DNA from: Bacteroidaceae bacterium
GTDB taxonomy: Bacteria > Bacteroidota > Bacteroidia > Bacteroidales > Bacteroidaceae
Length of the DNA: 64,000 nucleotides
Direction of reading: 5' to 3'
Assembly: GCA_017551925.1 (NCBI GenBank)
Contig: JAFZKA010000031.1
Coordinates: forward strand, 1 to 64,000
The notes beneath the pieces were generated by a model. It saw only the letters and a program-made list of their open reading frames with translations, was not told the origin of the DNA and searched no databases. The translations under genes were made by a program, and so were the position numbers. This document shows positions 25,852-33,640 of the stretch, one piece after another. Each line of letters starts with the position of its first letter. Position 1 is the stretch's first letter.

Positions 25852-25985
25852 ACACAGAAATCACAGAACCAGAGAAATATTTTTAGACCACGATTTTTCA
25901 TCCCACAAGATATATTCGTGGCAATTCGTGTAATTCGTGGTCAATTCTTCTTATTTCTGTGATTTCCGTGTTTTCTGTGTGAATT
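25852..25985. repeat. Mosaic palindromic repeat (CACAGAAA and TTCGTGG types)
   Basis: Outer arms CACACAGAAATCACAG and CTGTGATTTCCGTGTTTTCTGTGTG enclose a second palindrome, GACCACGA ... TCGTGGTC, with internal ATTCGTG units. It lies in the divergent gap between the esterase and the S46 peptidase. Confidence 0.7.
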
Positions 25986-26026
25986 TTAAAATAAATGTTT
26001 TCTGTGTGATATGTGCGGGAATATAT

Positions 26027-26034
26027 TATTTTTG
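26027..26034 (+). promoter_or_regulatory. Promoter -7 box of the S46 peptidase gene
   Basis: TATTTTTG, 15 nt before the ATG at 26050. Confidence 0.55.
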
Positions 26035-26049
26035 CAGTATTAATATACA

Positions 26050-28038
26050 ATGATTATGAAACGAAATCTACTTGTAGCGATATTGCTGATGGCAGTAACA
26101 TGCGTATGGGCCGATGAGGGAATGTGGATGCTGCCCACACTCAAGAAAATGAACCGTACCGACATGAAGAAACTGGGTCTTAACATCAGTGTATCAGATA
26201 TTTATAATGAGAAAAAAGCGTCAATCAAGGATGCCGTAGTTCATTTTGGCAGTGGCTGTACAGCCGAGATAATATCCGAGCGCGGATTGTTGGTAACCAA
26301 TCATCACTGCGGCTATTCAAGCATTCAGGGGTTGTCAACGCCTGAGCACAACTATCTTGAGGATGGATTCTGGGCTATGAGCCAGAATGAGGAGATACCT
26401 GTTCCCGGCTTGACAGTGACTTTCTTGCAGAGTATGACCGATGTTACCGGAATGGATCAGAAGAAGGTTGATGCCTTGATTGAGAAAATAAAGAATGAGA
26501 ATCCGGACTGTCAGGTTCAGGTGACCGGTTTTTACAATGATAATCAGCGTTATATCATAGTCAATAAGACATATCGTGACGTGCGTTTTGTTGGTGCGCC
26601 GCCTGCATCGGCCGGAAAATTCGGAGGTGAGACCGACAACTGGATGTGGCCGCGCCATACCTGTGATTTCTCTATGTTCCGCGTTTATACTGACCGTGAC
26701 GGCAATCCGGCAGATTACAGTGAGGATAATGTTCCGTTGCGTCCCAAGCGTTTCCTGAGCATTTCACTCAAGGGTATGGATGAGGGTGATTTTGCCATGA
26801 TTATGGGCTATCCCGGTCGTACTCAGCGATTCCAGACAGCAGCCCAGTTGGAGCAGATGATTGAGGTGCAGGATGTGCGCATTGCCGCCCGTACTGTGCG
26901 TCAGGATGTAATGTGGAAGGGCATGCGTTCAAATGACACCATCAGCCTGAAATATGCCAACAAGTATGCGTCATCATCAAACGGATGGAAAAAATGGCGT
27001 GGCATGCGTCAGTCTTTCGCTGACCTTGACGTAATAAACCGTCAGCGCCAGAAAGAGGCCGATTTTATGGAGTGGGTGAGTGCCAAGCCCAAACGTGCCG
27101 CCAAATATACCGGAGTGTTGGATGATATTGAAAGGTCAGTTAAGGCAAACACCGAGTATAATCTTAGGAACTCACTTTATAGTGAAAGCCTGGGCAATAT
27201 TGAACTGCTTAAAATTTCACAACTGAGAGGCACTGAAAGGGAATCATTCTACCGCAACTACAGTCCGTCACTTGACCTTGACATAACAAAGGCTATGATA
27301 GACTTTTATATGAAGAATGCCAACCCAGGTGATTCACTTGACCTGTCAGACCTGAACGTTGATACGCTGTTTACCTACAGCGTTTATGCTGATTCGGCAA
27401 AACTGAACTCCATGGCCGGTCAGAATCTCTCTGATGACCCGGCTGCACAACTGAATGCCAAACTCCGTAAAGCCCGCAGCCGTATCAATGCATCATACTC
27501 ATATGATGCCGCAAGTGTGCGTGATTCGGCATCAAAAGTGTTCACGGCCGGTCTGATGGAGTGGAACAAGGGTGCCAAATCTTATCCCGATGCAAACTCC
27601 ACCTGCCGCCTTACATACGGAACCGTAAAGGGTTATACCACTAAGGAGGGCAAGAAATATGACTTTTACACCTCAATGCAGGGCGTAATAGACAAGGAGG
27701 ACCCCAATAATTATGAGTTCCGCGTGCCTGCCCGACAAAAAGAACTGTTTGAGAAACGTGATTTTGGGCAGTATGCCGGCCCAGACGGTGACGTTCCGGT
27801 ATGTTTCCTGACAAATCTTGATATTACCGGCGGAAACTCAGGCAGCCCTGTTATGGATGCCGACGGCAACCTGATAGGCTTGGCCTTTGACGGCAACTGG
27901 GAGTCAATGAGCAGTGATGTGATATACGAGCCGGAACTGACCCGTTGCATCTGTGTTGATATACGCTATGTGCTGTGGATGATGGATAAGTTCGGTGGTG
28001 CGGGATATCTGCTCGATGAAATGAATATTGTGAAATAA
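26050..28038 (+). CDS. S46 family dipeptidyl-peptidase, DPP7-like
   Basis: 662 residues with a signal peptide (about residues 1-21, ending VWA). The trypsin-like catalytic centre is split around a helical domain: His in TNHHCGYSS (residues 85-86) and Ser597 in TGGNSGSPV. Family S46 removes dipeptides from the N-terminus of peptides in the periplasm, feeding amino-acid fermenting Bacteroidetes. The specificity position 18 residues after the nucleophile is Gly615; DPP11 (Asp/Glu-specific) has Arg there, so DPP7-type preference for hydrophobic residues is inferred. The protein is about 50 residues shorter than the Porphyromonas DPP7. A sirtuin gene follows 48 nt later. Confidence 0.92.
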   Translation: MIMKRNLLVAILLMAVTCVWADEGMWMLPTLKKMNRTDMKKLGLNISVSDIYNEKKASIKDAVVHFGSGCTAEIISERGLLVTNHHCGYSSIQGLSTPEHNYLEDGFWAMSQNEEIPVPGLTVTFLQSMTDVTGMDQKKVDALIEKIKNENPDCQVQVTGFYNDNQRYIIVNKTYRDVRFVGAPPASAGKFGGETDNWMWPRHTCDFSMFRVYTDRDGNPADYSEDNVPLRPKRFLSISLKGMDEGDFAMIMGYPGRTQRFQTAAQLEQMIEVQDVRIAARTVRQDVMWKGMRSNDTISLKYANKYASSSNGWKKWRGMRQSFADLDVINRQRQKEADFMEWVSAKPKRAAKYTGVLDDIERSVKANTEYNLRNSLYSESLGNIELLKISQLRGTERESFYRNYSPSLDLDITKAMIDFYMKNANPGDSLDLSDLNVDTLFTYSVYADSAKLNSMAGQNLSDDPAAQLNAKLRKARSRINASYSYDAASVRDSASKVFTAGLMEWNKGAKSYPDANSTCRLTYGTVKGYTTKEGKKYDFYTSMQGVIDKEDPNNYEFRVPARQKELFEKRDFGQYAGPDGDVPVCFLTNLDITGGNSGSPVMDADGNLIGLAFDGNWESMSSDVIYEPELTRCICVDIRYVLWMMDKFGGAGYLLDEMNIVK

Positions 28039-28056
28039 ATCATTGATTATCAGTAA

Positions 28057-28064
28057 TATATTTG
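28057..28064 (+). promoter_or_regulatory. Promoter -7 box of the sirtuin gene
   Basis: TATATTTG, 22 nt before the ATG at 28087, suggesting transcription independent of the peptidase gene. Confidence 0.5.
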
Positions 28065-28086
28065 TTGGTTTTTAAAGTTTGGTATT

Positions 28087-28803
28087 ATGGAAAAGAAGAG
28101 AATTGTTGTGCTTAGCGGATCCGGTATAAGCGCTGAGAGCGGGATAGCCACGTTCCGCGGTGGAAACGGCCTTTGGGATAATGAACCTGTTGAGGCTGTA
28201 GCAACTGTTGACGGCTGGTACCGTGATCCGGCAAGAGTGTTGCGTTTCTACAATGAACGGCGTGCGCAATTGGCAACAGTTGAGCCCAATGAGGCGCATA
28301 GGATTGTTGCTGAACTTGAAAAGGATTTTGACGTATGTGTTGTTACCCAGAATGTGGATAATCTGCATGAGCGTGCAGGTAGTACCAATATAATACATCT
28401 TCATGGCGAGTTGACAAAAGTCCGTCCTGAGGATACCTATACCGATGTTGACTATTGGAGCGAACGTTATGTGCAGGACATCGGCTATAAAGCAATCAAT
28501 ATGGGAGACAAGGGCGGCCCGCATAACACTCAGTTGCGTCCGCATATAGTATGGTTCGGTGAGCAGGTGCCCAACTTGCAGAAGGCCGCCGAGGCGGTGA
28601 GTAGGGCAGATATTCTGCTTATTGTGGGTACATCAATGCAGGTTTATCCCGCCGCAGGGCTCTATCAGTATGCTCCGTCAGAGTGCAAAATCTATATGAT
28701 AGACCCGGATCCCGCTGCAGCCGCACACGTAAGCGGCGTAGTGCACATCAAAGACATTGCCACTGCTGGCATGCGCAAGTTCCGAGAATTAATTGAAGTG
28801 TGA
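28087..28803 (+). CDS. cobB: SIR2-family NAD-dependent protein deacylase, class III type
   Basis: 238 residues. Sirtuin motifs are LSGSGISAESGIATFRG (NAD site), TQNVDNLHERAG and the catalytic His106 in IIHLHGE, with VGTSMQVYPAAG near the end. Tyr55 and Arg58 form the Y-x-x-R signature of class III sirtuins that remove succinyl or malonyl groups. The four zinc cysteines of the small domain are absent: the stretch between the catalytic His and PHIVWFGE contains no Cys. Removal of lysine acyl marks in the cytoplasm is the family role; the preferred acyl group is inference. It converges on the minus-strand PurF-like gene. Confidence 0.9.
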   Translation: MEKKRIVVLSGSGISAESGIATFRGGNGLWDNEPVEAVATVDGWYRDPARVLRFYNERRAQLATVEPNEAHRIVAELEKDFDVCVVTQNVDNLHERAGSTNIIHLHGELTKVRPEDTYTDVDYWSERYVQDIGYKAINMGDKGGPHNTQLRPHIVWFGEQVPNLQKAAEAVSRADILLIVGTSMQVYPAAGLYQYAPSECKIYMIDPDPAAAAHVSGVVHIKDIATAGMRKFRELIEV

Positions 28804-28810
28804 ACAGATA

Positions 28811-28963
28811 ATTTCTCGCAGAAAACGCTGAAAGCGCTGAAAATTCCATCCGGTGCGTTATTAATGTCACACGGAAAACACAGAAAGCACAGATATATTT
28901 CCGTGCTTTCTGTGTTTTCTGTGTGATTTTTTATCTGCGATATCTGCGCTTTCTGCGAGAGAT
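28811..28963. repeat. Nested palindromic repeats in a convergent gap
   Basis: An outer palindrome of the CTCGCAGAAA type (ATTTCTCGCAGAAAACGCTG at the left, CGCTTTCTGCGAGAGAT at the right) contains a complete inner palindrome of the CACACGGAAAACACAGAAAG type (28866-28927). One repeat family appears inserted in the other. Confidence 0.75.
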
Positions 28964-28980
28964 AAATTTCTGCGGGAGAA

Positions 28981-30417
28981 TTACTGTTCGTTCTGCTCTT
29001 CAAGAGTATAGAAGGAGCTGCCGTCAAAGCAGTGTGTGCAGATGCTCTCCTTGGGCAGGCCGATTGCTTTAACCAGAGCCTCTATTGAGGTGAATTTCAA
29101 TGTGGTAAGCTGCAGACGCTTGGCAATTTCGGCAACCATTCTGTTGTATTCAGGTGTGCCTGTAGTGGCATACTTGCGGAGTACCTCATCGCTGGGATTC
29201 TCACCCTCAAAGTCCTGAATGATACGGCGTGTTATAAGTTCCAGGTCATTCTTGCTGGCAGAGAAGTTTACGAAAGGACAGCTGTAGATAAGCGGCGGGC
29301 ATGAAATACGCATATGGGCTGCTTTTACACCAGACTCATAGAAATCATGTGAATTGTCCTTTAGCTGTGTTCCGCGTACAATACTGTCATCGCAGAATAC
29401 CAGACGCTTGCCGTTCAGAATCTCCTTGTTTGAGATAAGTTTCATCTTGGCTACAAGATTACGTCTTTCCTGGTCGGTAGGCATGAACGAGCGTGGCCAG
29501 GTGGGGGTATATTTGGCAACAGCCCTCACGTAGGGGCATTTGTGACCCTCGGCATAACCTACAGCCATACCTAAGCCGCTGTCAGGAATACCGCAGGCGC
29601 CATCAACCTCAACATCATCCTCACGGCCCATTACGCGTCCCAGTTCGTTACGGACATCCTCGGCATTGCGGCCCTCGTAGCAACTGGTGGGGAATCCGTA
29701 ATAAACCCAAAGAAATGAGCAGATCTGGTTCTTCTTGTTGGGCTTGCGCAACTCCTCATATCCATTCTCTGTAATCCTGATTATCTGACCAGGGCCCAGA
29801 TACAGTTTTGTTTCATATCCTAAGTTAGGGAATGCCGTAGTCTCAGTTGTAACGGCTGTCGCTCCGTCTTTCTGGCCCAAGGCTATAGGAGTACGTCCCC
29901 ATGAGTCACGGGCGGCAATGATACCCTGTTCGGTAAGAAGCAGCATTGAGCAAGAACCCTTGATTGTCTTAAATACATTCTCTATGCCGTCAACATAGTC
30001 CTTACCTTTTATGATGAGCAGGGCTATCAGTTCAGTGATATTTATCTTGCCGCTGCTGAACTCGCTCAGATGCATGTTCTCAGCCAGCAGCTTGTCACAG
30101 ATATCCTCCTTGTTGTTGATTTTAGCCACCGTTACCAAGGCAAATCTGCCCAGGTGGCTGTTCATGAGCATGGGCTGTGCATCGGTATCACTTATCACAC
30201 CAATACCGCTGCCTCCGCAGAAACGGTCAAGTTCACATTCAAACTTACTCCTGAAGTAATCGTTTTCAAGGTTGTGTATGCTGCGCTTGAAACCCAGATC
30301 AGGGTGATAAGTCACCATGCCGGCGCGGCTTGTTCCAAGATGTGACTGATAATCAGTTCCGTAAAAAAGATCATTGATGCATCTCTCCTTAGAGACGACT
30401 CCAAAAAATCCGCCCAT
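28981..30417 (-). CDS. PurF-like phosphoribosyltransferase lacking the glutaminase Cys
   Basis: 478 residues, aligned end to end with amidophosphoribosyltransferases: N-terminal glutaminase-like domain, then a PRTase domain with the PRPP loop VFCDDSIVRGTQ, and a late Cys pair (CTHCFDG). The N-terminus reads MGGFFGVVSK where active enzymes have (M)CGIFG, so the N-terminal Cys nucleophile is replaced by Gly. The protein may use free ammonia, have another substrate, or act as a regulator of the true PurF at 22379-23770. Similar Gly-type paralogues are, to my knowledge, found elsewhere in Bacteroidetes. The start is well supported, with a TAATTTTG box 46 nt upstream (30470-30463). Confidence 0.8.
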   Translation of the reverse strand: MGGFFGVVSKERCINDLFYGTDYQSHLGTSRAGMVTYHPDLGFKRSIHNLENDYFRSKFECELDRFCGGSGIGVISDTDAQPMLMNSHLGRFALVTVAKINNKEDICDKLLAENMHLSEFSSGKINITELIALLIIKGKDYVDGIENVFKTIKGSCSMLLLTEQGIIAARDSWGRTPIALGQKDGATAVTTETTAFPNLGYETKLYLGPGQIIRITENGYEELRKPNKKNQICSFLWVYYGFPTSCYEGRNAEDVRNELGRVMGREDDVEVDGACGIPDSGLGMAVGYAEGHKCPYVRAVAKYTPTWPRSFMPTDQERRNLVAKMKLISNKEILNGKRLVFCDDSIVRGTQLKDNSHDFYESGVKAAHMRISCPPLIYSCPFVNFSASKNDLELITRRIIQDFEGENPSDEVLRKYATTGTPEYNRMVAEIAKRLQLTTLKFTSIEALVKAIGLPKESICTHCFDGSSFYTLEEQNEQ

Positions 30418-30462
30418 TTGCTTTAAGTAAATGTATTATTAGATAGGATTTAAATTCGTGCG

Positions 30463-30470
30463 CAAAATTA
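30463..30470 (-). promoter_or_regulatory. Promoter -7 box of the PurF-like gene
   Basis: TAATTTTG on the minus strand, 46 nt before the ATG at 30417. Confidence 0.55.
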
Positions 30471-30591
30471 CAACATCTATCTGATTTTTTCTATTTGCAA
30501 TCCTTACACTTATCCACAATTTTAAAGATTATTATATACCAAATTAGAGTTATGATATGCTTTATTAACTTTCAATAATTTCATAACACGT

Positions 30592-31035
30592 TCATAGTTT
30601 TATACTGAATGTTTTGAAAGACAAACTGTCACCAGGCAAAAATCCGGTTTCATACTCTATCACCGGGCCATAGATTGCACGGCTTATAGAGTCAAGCGAT
30701 ATAGTAGTCCCTTTTACGGAACATACAGCGGCCCGAACTCCTTAATTATCCACATGGGCCTGGTAAAAGGCATTGCCGCCATGAAACGGGTGCGCTACAA
30801 TACACTGTCAGGCGTATTCTGAATCATCAACTGATTCTCCATCACACCTACCGTCTCATCTCAGTTATTGTTCCAGTTTATGTCACTGCTTATCCCCACC
30901 GTATCGCCCGGCGTACCCAACACCCGTTTGCAGTACACATATTTTATCTTGAACACAATCTTAGTTCACTCATCATAGCCAATCGGATAGTTAAAGCAGA
31001 TAACATAGCCCGCCACCAGTTCAGGTGCACCCCTA
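30592..31035 (-). pseudogene. Decayed signal peptidase I (S26 family)
   Basis: Conceptual translation on the minus strand gives VAGYVICFNYPIGYDE*TKIVF, then KIKYVYCKRVLGTPGDTVGI, IKEFGPLYVP and, after a frameshift, KGTTISLDSI followed by YGPVIEYETG. These are consecutive conserved blocks of a Bacteroidetes-type signal peptidase I, including the KR...PGD box with the catalytic Lys. At least three in-frame stops (one TGA where Trp would be expected) and one frameshift interrupt it, and the N-terminal part with the catalytic Ser is missing. It ends at 30592 and abuts the DUF3987-type fragment on the opposite strand. Confidence 0.75.
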
Positions 31036-31217
31036 CGGAATCACTGAACAGCGTACAGAAATCGGTCTATTCAGAGCTTCCGATTCAGTTCACCACAGCC
31101 GAGGGCCTGATTATTGCCGCGGAACTGGGCATGAAGGAACGGACATTCAAGGATTGGATTAAGACCGATCTGTTCAAGCACGTATCGCACGGTATGTACG
31201 AAAAAACCTATAGATAG
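31026..31217 (+). pseudogene. C-terminal remnant of a DUF3987-type protein
   Basis: An open frame without its own start ends at TAG 31215-31217. It reads SVYSELPIQFTTAEGLIIAA, then ELGMKERTFKDWIKTDLFKH and VSHGMYEK. This resembles the winged-helix-like C-terminal tail of DUF3987 (primase/VirE-like) proteins found on Bacteroidales mobile elements. Everything upstream of about 31030 is lost, and the fragment abuts the signal peptidase relic. It probably marks the scar of a degraded integrated element. The identification is from memory of the family tail, so moderate. Confidence 0.5.
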
Positions 31218-31704
31218 GAACATATCTTTTTCAATTGATTAAATATGCAAATATTTCTTTTGCAGCCCACTCGTTGTGATAACGGGCGGGCTGTGTCTTT
31301 AGTGCGGCTGGAGTATGGCTCCAGTTGGAGGATGCTGGATTGATGAGGGTGACTCAGTTGGTTTGTGGCGGCATCGGGCAAATTATGAGATGTTCCCTAC
31401 AGGCATCTTAGGTCAATTCTGCGACTAAGACAATCTTGAGAAACATATAGGAACTTTTGGATAACGTTTGTTCGATAAAAGTTTGTTCCAGTCACTTGTT
31501 GGCTGGAAAGTTCTGGTGCGATTACAACTAGAAGCGTGGGCTTTGGGGGATGGAAACGGTGTGTCTTGGGACAATGGCGGGTGGATATTTTAAACATCAT
31601 TAGTTTTATGTTGCAATATGATAGTATTTTTGAAGGAGTCACTTAACACATAATACAATTCATTTACTTACTTTTGCATCTTATACAGCATAACACTGGA
31701 TACA
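31218..31704. other. Non-coding gap before the A+T-rich cassette
   Basis: No supported gene. A strong hairpin at 31260-31293 pairs GCAGCCCACTCGTT with AACGGGCGGGCTG around GTGAT and could be a relic terminator. A TACTTTTG -7 box at 31669-31676 lies 28 nt before the CHASE2 gene. An 81-codon minus-strand ORF (31397-31642) has no recognisable features. Confidence 0.5.
31669..31676 (+). promoter_or_regulatory. Promoter -7 box of the CHASE2 cassette
   Basis: TACTTTTG followed by GCATC, 28 nt before the ATG at 31705. It is the only good box before the five-gene run. Confidence 0.55.
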
Positions 31705-32859
31705 ATGAAGTTTCTTGCAAAAATACGTATTATTATAAAGAAGTCTTTTGTATTGAAGTCTTTGGTCATTTCATTATTTGCTTTCCTCTTATCTTATGGA
31801 CTATACCACGGTCTTAATAAGTATCTATATTATTTTGGTATAGACACAAGCAATTTGTCTTATCTTCAACAATACTATGAGAATATAAACTCAACGACCA
31901 CAATAGATAATCGCTCTAATGATATTATCATTTTGAGTGTTAATGATAGTACTAATCGTGATTCAATTGCAGTTGCTCTCGATACGATTTTTAATTATAA
32001 ACCTAAAGTCGTTGGTATTGACTTTTTTTTCAGTTCCAACATCTTAGATAATGATTCTTTATTAAAAGATCGTATTCAAAAACACGCTGATTCTATCGTC
32101 CTAGCTCAAGTTTATGGTGGTGATGGAGACATTGAAAGAGGTATTTTTGATAAAGATTCTCTATTGACTTTTGGGCTCATACACTCATATAATGATATAA
32201 GGTTTCCATATAAAGATAACGGTTATTACAACTTTGCTTATGAAATAGCTAAGAAATACAATCCGACATTATTTGATAATGAAAAATTATTGGATAATTT
32301 TGTTATAAACTATTCAAATATAAATTTTCATCATATAGATATTCTTGGTTATAAAAATGCTTCCAAGGAAGAAAAGGAATATAAGGATGAGATTATTGAC
32401 AATAATGTTAGAAACAAAATCGTCTTGATTGGGCCATATGATGATGTATTTGATATCCATCCTACTCAATTTGTTATTGAAAAGAAAAGAATGCTCTCTG
32501 GAATTAAATTTCATGCATATGCAATAAACTCTTTGATACACCCAGAAATAGCAATGAAAGAATTGTCAATTGAATCTTGCGGAAACATGTTGATATTTTG
32601 GGGGTTCTGTTTTATCTATTCACTTTTCTTTGTTTTGTTTACAGATGAGAATATCAAGCACCGTAAATGGTTTGCTCCATTGACAACCTGGCCCAGTTCT
32701 ATTATTTTGGTGATTATTGCAGCTATCATCTTGGCTTGTGGCTTTTATTTGATGAAATACTTCAAGATTATTCCTGATGTAACACCACTCTTTATTTCGA
32801 TATTTGTAATTAATACGCTCAGTGATTTATTATCTCGATTCTTTATTTTAAAAAAATAG
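31705..32859 (+). CDS. CHASE2-domain membrane sensor protein
   Basis: 384 residues. A membrane segment at about 18-38 is followed by a roughly 250-residue extracytoplasmic CHASE2 domain (NDIIILSVNDSTNRDSIAVA, YKPKVVGIDFFF, RNKIVLIGPYDD, ...SGIKFHAYAINSLI) and three C-terminal membrane segments (about 285-380). This is the CHASE2-plus-3TM sensor unit, but no output domain (kinase, cyclase or CHAT) is fused to it. The signal must therefore pass to separate proteins, plausibly the secreted proteins encoded next. Codon and base use is much more A+T-rich than in the flanking housekeeping genes. The next gene starts 4 nt after the stop. Confidence 0.8.
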   Translation: MKFLAKIRIIIKKSFVLKSLVISLFAFLLSYGLYHGLNKYLYYFGIDTSNLSYLQQYYENINSTTTIDNRSNDIIILSVNDSTNRDSIAVALDTIFNYKPKVVGIDFFFSSNILDNDSLLKDRIQKHADSIVLAQVYGGDGDIERGIFDKDSLLTFGLIHSYNDIRFPYKDNGYYNFAYEIAKKYNPTLFDNEKLLDNFVINYSNINFHHIDILGYKNASKEEKEYKDEIIDNNVRNKIVLIGPYDDVFDIHPTQFVIEKKRMLSGIKFHAYAINSLIHPEIAMKELSIESCGNMLIFWGFCFIYSLFFVLFTDENIKHRKWFAPLTTWPSSIILVIIAAIILACGFYLMKYFKIIPDVTPLFISIFVINTLSDLLSRFFILKK

Positions 32860-32863
32860 ACTT

Positions 32864-33628
32864 ATGAGAAGAATTCGTTTGTTTTTAATATGTGTAGTTT
32901 CAATTAACTGCATAGTAATAAAAGCACAAGCTCAAGAAGATAAGTTCTATATTGAGGCAGGTGATGCTGAAGTGAAAGTAAAGACAGGGAGCTCTTTTAA
33001 TTGGATAAGTCCTGGAATAGCTTCTTCATTTAATGAGAGAGACTCTCTTCATGTAAAAAAAGGAAAAGTTTGGTTGAAAAAAAATAGTGAAAAAAAGATA
33101 GATCCAATCTTTGCTTCGCCAGCAATGTCTTTTAATGATGCATGGATTTTACCTCATAAAAATAACCCTTTGCGTCGTTCTTCTCCATTAGGCACAATAA
33201 AACAGGGAAATCAATCAAAAGACTCCCTTGAGATTCAATTCGCCTTTATTAATCATTTAGGTGATAGCACAATAGTTGTTCATAAAAGTGATACTTTGGA
33301 GGCAATGGTTATAAACCATACATCTGCTGATACACTTTACGCTTATGTGTATTGGGAACTCACGCCAATGGTAAAAAATTTGGTTCCTATGAATGATTAC
33401 ATAGATAATTCAGTTTGTGTTATAACGCCTGGATACAACGTTGTTTTCCCGCTTAATCAAAACATGCCCATAAGATGGGAAGCCAATTCAAAAATAATTA
33501 TCATATATTCAAAAGACAAGGGAAGAATTATACCAGAAAGAAAGGACGGGGACTACTGCATGTCTTTTTATAATGAGGCATCAGAAAAAGGGTTTAAAAT
33601 TAATGAATTAAATATTGAATATCAATGA
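32864..33628 (+). CDS. Secreted protein of unknown function (FecR/DUF4384-like features)
   Basis: 254 residues with a signal peptide (cleavage near KAQAQ, about residue 23). The first part, YIEAGDAEVKVKTGSSFNW, vaguely resembles FecR-type periplasmic domains. The second (LYAYVYWELTPMVKNLVPMN ... GYNVVFPL) resembles the DUF4384 pattern found with caspase-like and CHAT proteins. Both resemblances are weak and should be treated as inference. It is embedded in the CHASE2-caspase cassette with 4-nt and 12-nt gaps, so it is very likely cotranscribed and functionally linked. Confidence 0.55.
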   Translation: MRRIRLFLICVVSINCIVIKAQAQEDKFYIEAGDAEVKVKTGSSFNWISPGIASSFNERDSLHVKKGKVWLKKNSEKKIDPIFASPAMSFNDAWILPHKNNPLRRSSPLGTIKQGNQSKDSLEIQFAFINHLGDSTIVVHKSDTLEAMVINHTSADTLYAYVYWELTPMVKNLVPMNDYIDNSVCVITPGYNVVFPLNQNMPIRWEANSKIIIIYSKDKGRIIPERKDGDYCMSFYNEASEKGFKINELNIEYQ

Positions 33629-33640
33629 AATTGAATATTA

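Noticed and set aside
31397-31642. 81-codon minus-strand ORF in the non-coding gap
   Set aside because: No recognisable domain or promoter, and composition like the surrounding non-coding DNA.
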